Positions 6,405-10,309 of a stretch of 10,309 nt of DNA are shown here, in pieces. The DNA is from Kiritimatiellales bacterium (GTDB lineage Bacteria; Verrucomicrobiota; Kiritimatiellia; Kiritimatiellales; Pontiellaceae): contig WFRA01000335.1 in assembly GCA_015486775.1 (NCBI GenBank), positions 1 through 10,309 on the forward strand, read 5' to 3'. The notes beneath the pieces were generated by a model that was not told the DNA's origin, ran no database searches, and worked only from the letters and a program-made list of their open reading frames with translations. A program made the translations under genes and the position numbers. Position 1 is the stretch's first letter. Each line of letters begins with the position of its first letter.

Positions 6405-7238
6405 ATGGGAAAGGAAGCAAAGCAGATTGAACAGGTTTTGGCCGATGGCATCGTCATGCTGGAGCAGATCCTTGAGGTGATGCCCCAGGATTCGGTGGCG
6501 CTCAAGGCGCTCTACAGTGCCTATTGCCAGAGCGGCCAGCGCGATCGCGCCTTCGAATATCTCGGCAAGCTTTCCGATGTGGTCTACGACCGGAGCGAGA
6601 CCGAATCCGCGCCGTTTCTCCTAGAGCATCTGCGTACGTTTTCCGAGAGCTTCCCCGAAGAGGTTGCGGCGCGGATCGCCCGCCTGGAGTCCATGGGGCT
6701 CCAGGAGGAGGCACCCGGTCCCATGGTTCTTTCCAAGGAGGGGAAAACCCCGAAGGGCGAGGCCGATATCAGCGAGGAACTGGCGTTGGCTTGGAAGCTC
6801 TACGAGGAAAAGCAATTTTCTCAGGAGGAATACTCCAGCATCGTCCACGACATCACCGAGGTTTCGACCAAGGACATCGATGTTCCCGCAAGTGTCCTGC
6901 ACGTGCTTAACGACCGTGGGTTCAACCAGATGAACCGTATCATGAACTATATGTCCTCGCGATCCGGGGTACCCTGTCTCTCCCTTCTCAACTTCGAGTT
7001 GGCCGAGCAGGCGAGCGACGTGCTACCGCTGAGCGTGGCGGAGCGCGACGGTGCCCTGCCTTTCGGATTTTTCGGAAACGATCTGCTCGTCGGGGTGCTC
7101 AACCCGTTCAACAACGCGCTGGCCGACAAGGTGGAGACCATCAGCGGCCACCGCTGCCACACCTATCTGGTGCATCCCGACGAATACGACACCGCCCTCG
7201 GCAAGCTACGTGCGATGGCGGAATCTGCCGAAGCCTGA
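6405..7238 (+). CDS. TPR-like/MshEN-domain protein without ATPase domain
   Basis: A 277-residue soluble protein with no signal peptide or membrane helix. Residues about 14-56 look like a TPR-type helix pair (ILEVMPQDSVALKALYSAY, then SGQRDRAFEYLGKL). A charged linker follows (about 98-120). From about 122 to 270 the sequence resembles the N-terminal domain of GspE/PilB ATPases: LAWKLYEEKQFSQEEYSSIV matches the first helices, and DVLPLSVAERDGALPFGF to NDLLVGVLNPFNNALADKVE matches the second half, down to the LNPFN that replaces the usual DP. The Walker motifs and zinc cysteines of the ATPase are absent. The RLG-type residues that bind cyclic di-GMP in MshEN domains are not evident, so ligand binding is doubtful. 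It is divergent from the GspE/PilB gene with a matching sigma-54 promoter. A partner or adaptor of that machine is a reasonable inference. Start: AAGGAG (6392-6397), 7 nt upstream. Confidence 0.75.
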   Translation: MGKEAKQIEQVLADGIVMLEQILEVMPQDSVALKALYSAYCQSGQRDRAFEYLGKLSDVVYDRSETESAPFLLEHLRTFSESFPEEVAARIARLESMGLQEEAPGPMVLSKEGKTPKGEADISEELALAWKLYEEKQFSQEEYSSIVHDITEVSTKDIDVPASVLHVLNDRGFNQMNRIMNYMSSRSGVPCLSLLNFELAEQASDVLPLSVAERDGALPFGFFGNDLLVGVLNPFNNALADKVETISGHRCHTYLVHPDEYDTALGKLRAMAESAEA

Positions 7239-7470
7239 TCCGCTTTAATCGTTTTTTCGGGTTCAGTTTCCAGAGGCAGGAACGGATGTTTTCGACGATA
7301 GACTGGTCGCCGAGGCGGACGGGGCGGTTAGGAATCTCGGGTAGGTTTTCTGGGATGACAGGCGAGAACAGATGGCAAGGATGACCTTGCCCTCCAGTTG
7401 TCCGTCAGGATGGTTGCGCCATGTGCCGGCATCCCGCCTTTTCAAGTGGTTTGTTGCCGACTGTAAACAA
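7239..7470. other. Gene-free stretch between the TPR-MshEN and glycosidase genes
   Basis: No ORF here has a ribosome site plus recognisable protein features. No U-tract terminator is evident after the TPR-MshEN gene. The stretch contains the hairpin at 7374-7391 and a minus-strand reading frame of about 60 codons (7263-7445) that looks like chance. Without a visible gene it may be an untranslated leader/trailer or decayed sequence. Confidence 0.4.
7374..7391. other. Perfect 7-bp hairpin, 4-nt loop
   Basis: GGCAAGG (7374-7380) and CCTTGCC (7385-7391) pair perfectly around ATGA. No T-run follows on either strand, so it is not a standard intrinsic terminator. It could be a factor-dependent stop, an mRNA end-protecting stem for the upstream gene, or chance. 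Confidence 0.45.
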
Positions 7471-7498
7471 TTGACAGGATCCGAAAAATGGGTAGCAT
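7471..7498 (+). promoter_or_regulatory. Sigma-70-type promoter of the glycosidase gene
   Basis: A perfect -35 box TTGACA (7471-7476) and a -10-like TAGCAT (7493-7498) are separated by 16 nt. Transcription would start near 7505, 23 nt before the ATG at 7528. This excludes the longer in-frame start at 7372, which would lie upstream of the promoter. Confidence 0.6.
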
Positions 7499-7527
7499 CC
7501 CGAAACTCCCAAACAAAGGATTCCGCG

Positions 7528-9573
7528 ATGAAATGGTCTGTTTTACCTCTTCTGTTGGCAACTGCCTGCGTTTCGAACGCGCTGGATTCGAAAGACCGTC
7601 CCTATCGCGACATCTATCCCGACACCTGGGCGGGAACCGATGCACTGGGGCGGATGATGCCGGATTTTGCAACCGTTGGCCCGGTGAAGAAGGATCAGCA
7701 ACGGGTGGTCGGCATCTTTTACATTACCTGGCACGATGACGGGAAGGCTTCGTTCAAAAGCCCCTATGCTGCGGATGTTACAAAAATTCTTGCCGCCGAC
7801 CCCGGTGCGCGGATGGATGCCAAGAATCCGCTCTGGAAAAACTATTCCCAATTCCACTGGGGCGAGCCGGAGACGGGCTATTTCCTGAGCAAGGACGAAT
7901 ACATTGCCTTCAAGGATATGTCGATGCTGTCCGACGCGGGGGTGGATGTCCTGATTCTCGACGTGACCAACGGGGTCGAATACTGGGACGAATGGGCGGT
8001 GCTGTTCCGGGTGATGGAGCGGATGAAGGCCCAGGGAAACAAGGTGCCGAAAATCTGCTTCTGGGCCTTCAACGGAACGGTCATCACCGTGGTCCAAGAT
8101 CTGTACGACAAGATCTACAAAACGGGGCGGCACAAGGATCTCTGGTTCTACTGGGAGGGCAAGCCGCTGCTGCTCTACAACTCCAACCCTAGCCTGGATG
8201 CGAACCGTGGCGGGATCAAGCATCCCAATCCCCACTACGACCCCGAGGCAAAAACCGACCCGCGGAACCCGCACTACCGCGACTCCGACTACACCGAGGA
8301 ATTCTATGCGGACTACACCAAAGAGGTGAAGGATTTCTTCACGTTGCGAACCATGTGGTGGGGCTACTACGAATGGGCCGGCAAGCGGTTCATCGGCACG
8401 GAGGACAACTGGAGCTTTGGCTACGACCTGGCCAACGAAAAGGTGGCGGCAATGGATCCGGACAAACTGGTCTCCACCCACAACGGCAAGCGCGAGGAGG
8501 CCGCCGTCACCCCCGCGCAGCACCCCACCTCGATGGTCGGAAAATCCTGGAGCCGCAAGACCGGCGAGCCAGCGCTCAACGAATACGACCTGCCGGTGCC
8601 AACCTATGTTCCATGGCTTGGAAAAACCGTGGAGCATCCCGAAGGCTTCGGCATCTATTTCCAGGAGCGGTGGGACGAGGCGCTGGCCAGCGATCCCCAA
8701 TTCCTCTACATCAACGATTGGAACGAGTGGACTGCCGGACAGTACCATCCCGGCGACCTGGGGCAGGGCAAGCCTAGCGATAAATCCATCCACTGGCTAA
8801 ACAGGGAGAGCCCGTACTTCTTCGTCGACCAGTACAACTCCGAATTCAACCGTTGCATCCAGCCGATGAAGGGTGGCTACACCGACAACTACTACATGCA
8901 AATGGCCCAGAACATCCGTAAATACAAGGGTGTCCGCCCGGTTCCTGAACTCCGCGGCCTGCAGACGCGGAAGATCGACGGCGATTTCAAGGATTGGAAA
9001 AGCTCGAAAACCGAATATCGCGACACGATTGGCGACACCCTCGCCCGCGACTACCCCGGCTATGGAGGAATGCACTACAAAGACAACTCCGGCCGCAACG
9101 ACATCGTAACCTGCAAGGTGGCCGTCGATGGCGACACGATCAGCTTCTACGCCGAAACCGCCGATCCGCTCACCCCGCGCACCGGTAGCAACTGGATGCT
9201 CCTGCTCATCGATGCAGACAACGACCCCGGCACCGGCTGGCATGGCTACGACTATCTCGTCAACAAGGAAACCATCGACTCGGAAACCACCACGCTCATG
9301 CGCTACTCCCACTACACGCCCGACACCCCGTGGATCAAGAAAGCCGAACTCAAATTTGCCTATGCCGGAAACCAGCTCGAAATCGCCGTGCCGCGCAAGT
9401 TCATCGGCCTTGGGGGAAAGGACGCCTTCACCTTCGACTTCCACTGGAGCGACAACCCGGCCGACCTAAAGAGCCCCATCTCCCTCTGCACCCACGGCGA
9501 CAGCGCCCCTAACCGGCGTTTCAACTACCGCTGCATCTGGAAAAAGCAGGAATCTCCGGCTCCGGGAAAATAA
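7528..9573 (+). CDS. Secreted GH99/WbsX-like glycoside hydrolase with C-terminal CBM9-like domain
   Basis: A 681-residue exported protein, probably cleaving polysaccharide or glycan chains outside the cytoplasm. The start at 7528 is chosen over the frame opening at 7372 because AAAGGA (7515-7520) lies 7 nt upstream, a promoter ends at 7498, and a signal peptide begins here (MKWSVLPLLLATACVSNA, likely cut after Ala18; the Cys at 14 makes a poor lipobox). Residues about 20-450 look like a TIM-barrel glycosidase: VVGIFYITWHDD (about 60), GVDVLILDVTNG, KICFWAFNG, MWWGYYEW, and YINDWNEWTAG (about 394-404), the last recalling the xxWNEWxEG motif of GH99/WbsX-like proteins. Residues about 475-675 look like a CBM9-type binding domain opened by KIDGDFKDWK (about 482-491). 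The family call rests on motifs only; GH71 or an unnamed DUF is possible and the substrate is unknown. No transporter or regulator for its product is adjacent. Confidence 0.75.
   Translation: MKWSVLPLLLATACVSNALDSKDRPYRDIYPDTWAGTDALGRMMPDFATVGPVKKDQQRVVGIFYITWHDDGKASFKSPYAADVTKILAADPGARMDAKNPLWKNYSQFHWGEPETGYFLSKDEYIAFKDMSMLSDAGVDVLILDVTNGVEYWDEWAVLFRVMERMKAQGNKVPKICFWAFNGTVITVVQDLYDKIYKTGRHKDLWFYWEGKPLLLYNSNPSLDANRGGIKHPNPHYDPEAKTDPRNPHYRDSDYTEEFYADYTKEVKDFFTLRTMWWGYYEWAGKRFIGTEDNWSFGYDLANEKVAAMDPDKLVSTHNGKREEAAVTPAQHPTSMVGKSWSRKTGEPALNEYDLPVPTYVPWLGKTVEHPEGFGIYFQERWDEALASDPQFLYINDWNEWTAGQYHPGDLGQGKPSDKSIHWLNRESPYFFVDQYNSEFNRCIQPMKGGYTDNYYMQMAQNIRKYKGVRPVPELRGLQTRKIDGDFKDWKSSKTEYRDTIGDTLARDYPGYGGMHYKDNSGRNDIVTCKVAVDGDTISFYAETADPLTPRTGSNWMLLLIDADNDPGTGWHGYDYLVNKETIDSETTTLMRYSHYTPDTPWIKKAELKFAYAGNQLEIAVPRKFIGLGGKDAFTFDFHWSDNPADLKSPISLCTHGDSAPNRRFNYRCIWKKQESPAPGK
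8609..8623. repeat. One-mismatch copy of the TTCCAAGGCTTGGAA palindrome, in the glycosidase gene
   Basis: TTCCATGGCTTGGAA differs from the two hisC copies by one base (A to T at position 6), and sits in the same codon phase as hisC copy 2 (Pro-Trp-Leu-Gly). A further degenerate version lies at 8985-9000 (TTTCAA-GGA-TTGGAAA). Confidence 0.5.
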
Positions 9574-9608
9574 AAAAAGGAGGGCGCCCCGCGATGGGGG
9601 CACCCTCC
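9572..9608 (-). terminator. Intrinsic terminator of ahpC
   Basis: Arms at 9579-9590 and 9597-9608 form a 12-position stem with a 6-nt loop, bordered by seven A residues at 9572-9578, which read as seven U after the stem on the minus strand. The single non-Watson-Crick position (9585/9602) is a C-A mismatch in plus-strand RNA but a G-U pair in minus-strand RNA. Both points assign it to the minus-strand peroxiredoxin, whose stop is 29 nt away. It overlaps the TAA stop of the glycosidase (9571-9573), and in plus-strand RNA it lacks a U-tract. Confidence 0.85.
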
Positions 9609-9637
9609 TGGGGTGGGGTGTTACTAACCAGGGGAAG

Positions 9638-10201
9638 TTAGATCTTTCCTACGAGGTCGAGACCCGGAACGAGGGTGTCGGCGCCCGGCGTCCAGTTTGC
9701 GGGGCAAACCTGATCGCCATGCTCGTGTACAAATTTTGCGGCTTCCAGCTTGCGGAGGGCTTCCGCCGCGCTACGACCGATTCCAAGATCGTGGATCTCG
9801 GCGGTTTTCAGCACGCCGTCGGGATCGATGATGAACGTTCCGCGCAGCGCCAGGCCTTCTTCTTCGATGTAGACATCGAACAGCTTGCTCACCGTGCCGG
9901 TCGGATCGGCACCCATCGGATAATTGACTTTTCCAATTGCCGCGGACTCGTCGTGCCACGCCTTGTGGACAAAGGCGGTGTCGGTGCTGACGCTGATGAC
10001 TTCGGCTCCCTGCTCTTGGAACTTCGGATAGAGTGCCGCAATGTCTTCAAGCTCGGTCGGGCATACAAAGGTGAAATCGGCCGGATAGAACATCAGAACC
10101 ACCCACTTTCCCTTGTAATCGGAAAGCTTGATGTCCTTGATTTCGTCGTCCTGATACGCAGCCATCGAAAATTCGGGTACTTCCTGTCCAACTTTAACCA
10201 T
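9638..10201 (-). CDS. ahpC: Alkyl hydroperoxide reductase C, typical 2-Cys peroxiredoxin
   Basis: A cytoplasmic thiol peroxidase that reduces hydrogen peroxide and organic hydroperoxides through a peroxidatic cysteine, then forms a disulfide with the resolving cysteine of the partner subunit. The 187 residues equal the length of classic AhpC. The peroxidatic site FYPADFTFVCPTE places Cys47 with Pro40 and Thr44 of the PxxxT-C motif, and the resolving Cys166 lies in VCPANWTPG, at the same positions as in enterobacterial AhpC. I choose the start at 10201 (MVKVGQEVPEF) and reject the in-frame ATG at 10234, because AAAAGGAG (10208-10215) lies 6 nt upstream and the extra residues (MRNDQQQKELE) do not resemble the family. 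No ahpF is next to it on the visible side, so the reductant (AhpF, thioredoxin or AhpD) is unknown. An intrinsic terminator follows, so it appears monocistronic. Confidence 0.95.
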   Translation of the reverse strand: MVKVGQEVPEFSMAAYQDDEIKDIKLSDYKGKWVVLMFYPADFTFVCPTELEDIAALYPKFQEQGAEVISVSTDTAFVHKAWHDESAAIGKVNYPMGADPTGTVSKLFDVYIEEEGLALRGTFIIDPDGVLKTAEIHDLGIGRSAAEALRKLEAAKFVHEHGDQVCPANWTPGADTLVPGLDLVGKI

Positions 10202-10207
10202 TTCCAA

Positions 10208-10215
10208 CTCCTTTT
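10208..10215 (-). promoter_or_regulatory. Ribosome binding site that fixes the ahpC start
   Basis: Minus-strand AAAAGGAG lies 6 nt before the ATG at 10201. It sits within the extra codons of the longer reading frame that begins at 10234, so it argues against that start. Confidence 0.8.
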
Positions 10216-10245
10216 GTTGCTGGTCGTTTCTCAATCAATGCCGAT

Positions 10246-10273
10246 ATGGTACAACTTTCGTTCGATATGTAAA
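10246..10273 (-). promoter_or_regulatory. Candidate promoter of ahpC
   Basis: Minus-strand TTTACA (10268-10273, five of six to the -35 consensus) and TACCAT (10246-10251, four of six to the -10 consensus) are 16 nt apart. Transcription would start near 10239, giving a leader of about 38 nt. The upstream DNA to the window end is very AT-rich, which could help as an UP element. A direct repeat CGATATG at 10242-10248 and 10263-10269 overlaps or abuts both boxes. Confidence 0.5.
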
Positions 10274-10309
10274 CAGAAAAATCAAATATATTTTTAGATT
10301 GATTGCAAC

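Noticed and set aside
6686..6710. Inverted repeat CTGGAG/CTCCAG inside the TPR-MshEN gene
   Set aside because: Six-base arms in GC-rich coding DNA are expected by chance, and there is no second copy or regulatory context.
7263..7445. Minus-strand 60-codon frame in the gap, considered as a decayed transposase or small gene
   Set aside because: No ribosome site and no recognisable motif in any of the three minus frames.
7372..7527. N-terminal extension of the glycosidase frame from ATG 7372
   Set aside because: It lies mostly upstream of the TTGACA/TAGCAT promoter, has no ribosome site and would bury the signal peptide 52 residues inside.
7543..8793. Minus-strand open frame of 416 codons
   Set aside because: It lies wholly antisense to the glycosidase, whose signal peptide, promoter and domains are clear. 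The antisense product is low-complexity Val/Gly/His-rich with no motif.
10202..10234. Longer ahpC start at 10234
   Set aside because: The extra 11 residues contain the ribosome site of the internal start and do not fit AhpC, which is 187 residues from the start at 10201.
1..10309. Frequent CTAG tetranucleotides for GC-rich DNA
   Set aside because: Over a dozen were seen, often as Leu CTA or stop TAG contexts. Without a whole-genome count no departure from expectation can be claimed.

Overview
The window reads as chromosomal DNA of a GC-rich, Gram-negative-type bacterium. The gene set is a sodium/solute symporter with a small accessory protein, type IV pilus/type II secretion ATPase and platform genes, and a large secreted glycosidase with a CBM9-like tail. 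This, plus the style of the proteins, suggests the PVC group, perhaps a Kiritimatiellota/Pontiella-like marine polysaccharide degrader. That placement is an inference from remembered family resemblance; no marker gene (rRNA, ribosomal protein) is present. I see no tRNA, rRNA, CRISPR array, insertion sequence or phage gene.

Layout: (1) Positions 1-1449, minus strand: a 58-residue membrane protein followed 12 nt later by an SSS-family sodium:solute symporter whose C-terminus runs off the left edge. (2) 1450-1663: a divergent, AT-rich promoter region. (3) 1664-3393, plus strand: a histidinol-phosphate aminotransferase (hisC) overlapping by 4 nt an SGNH/GDSL hydrolase without a signal peptide. 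(4) 3408-6216, minus strand: a GspF/PilC platform protein preceded by its GspE/PilB ATPase, ending tail-to-tail with the hydrolase only 14 nt away. (5) 6217-6404: a divergent regulatory region with two convincing sigma-54-type promoters facing outward, each followed by the same decamer at the predicted start of transcription. (6) 6405-7238, plus: a protein joining TPR-like helices to a GspE N-terminal (MshEN-like) domain, with no ATPase domain. (7) 7239-7527: a gene-free stretch ending in a strong sigma-70-type promoter. (8) 7528-9573, plus: a secreted GH99/WbsX-like glycosidase with a CBM9-like C-terminus. (9) 9638-10201, minus: a typical 2-Cys peroxiredoxin (ahpC), with its intrinsic terminator overlapping the stop codon of the glycosidase and its promoter at the right edge.

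How the genes may work together: the pilus/secretion ATPase, its platform protein and the divergent TPR-MshEN protein look like one sigma-54-controlled divergon, in which the third protein may bind the ATPase or the regulator of the machine. The symporter and its small partner form one translationally coupled uptake unit. The glycosidase is a stand-alone secreted enzyme, and ahpC a stand-alone oxidative-stress gene. Nothing here is clearly an undescribed system. The sigma-54 divergon with the orphan MshEN protein is the best candidate for something not yet described, followed by the short palindrome that recurs inside coding sequences in different reading frames.
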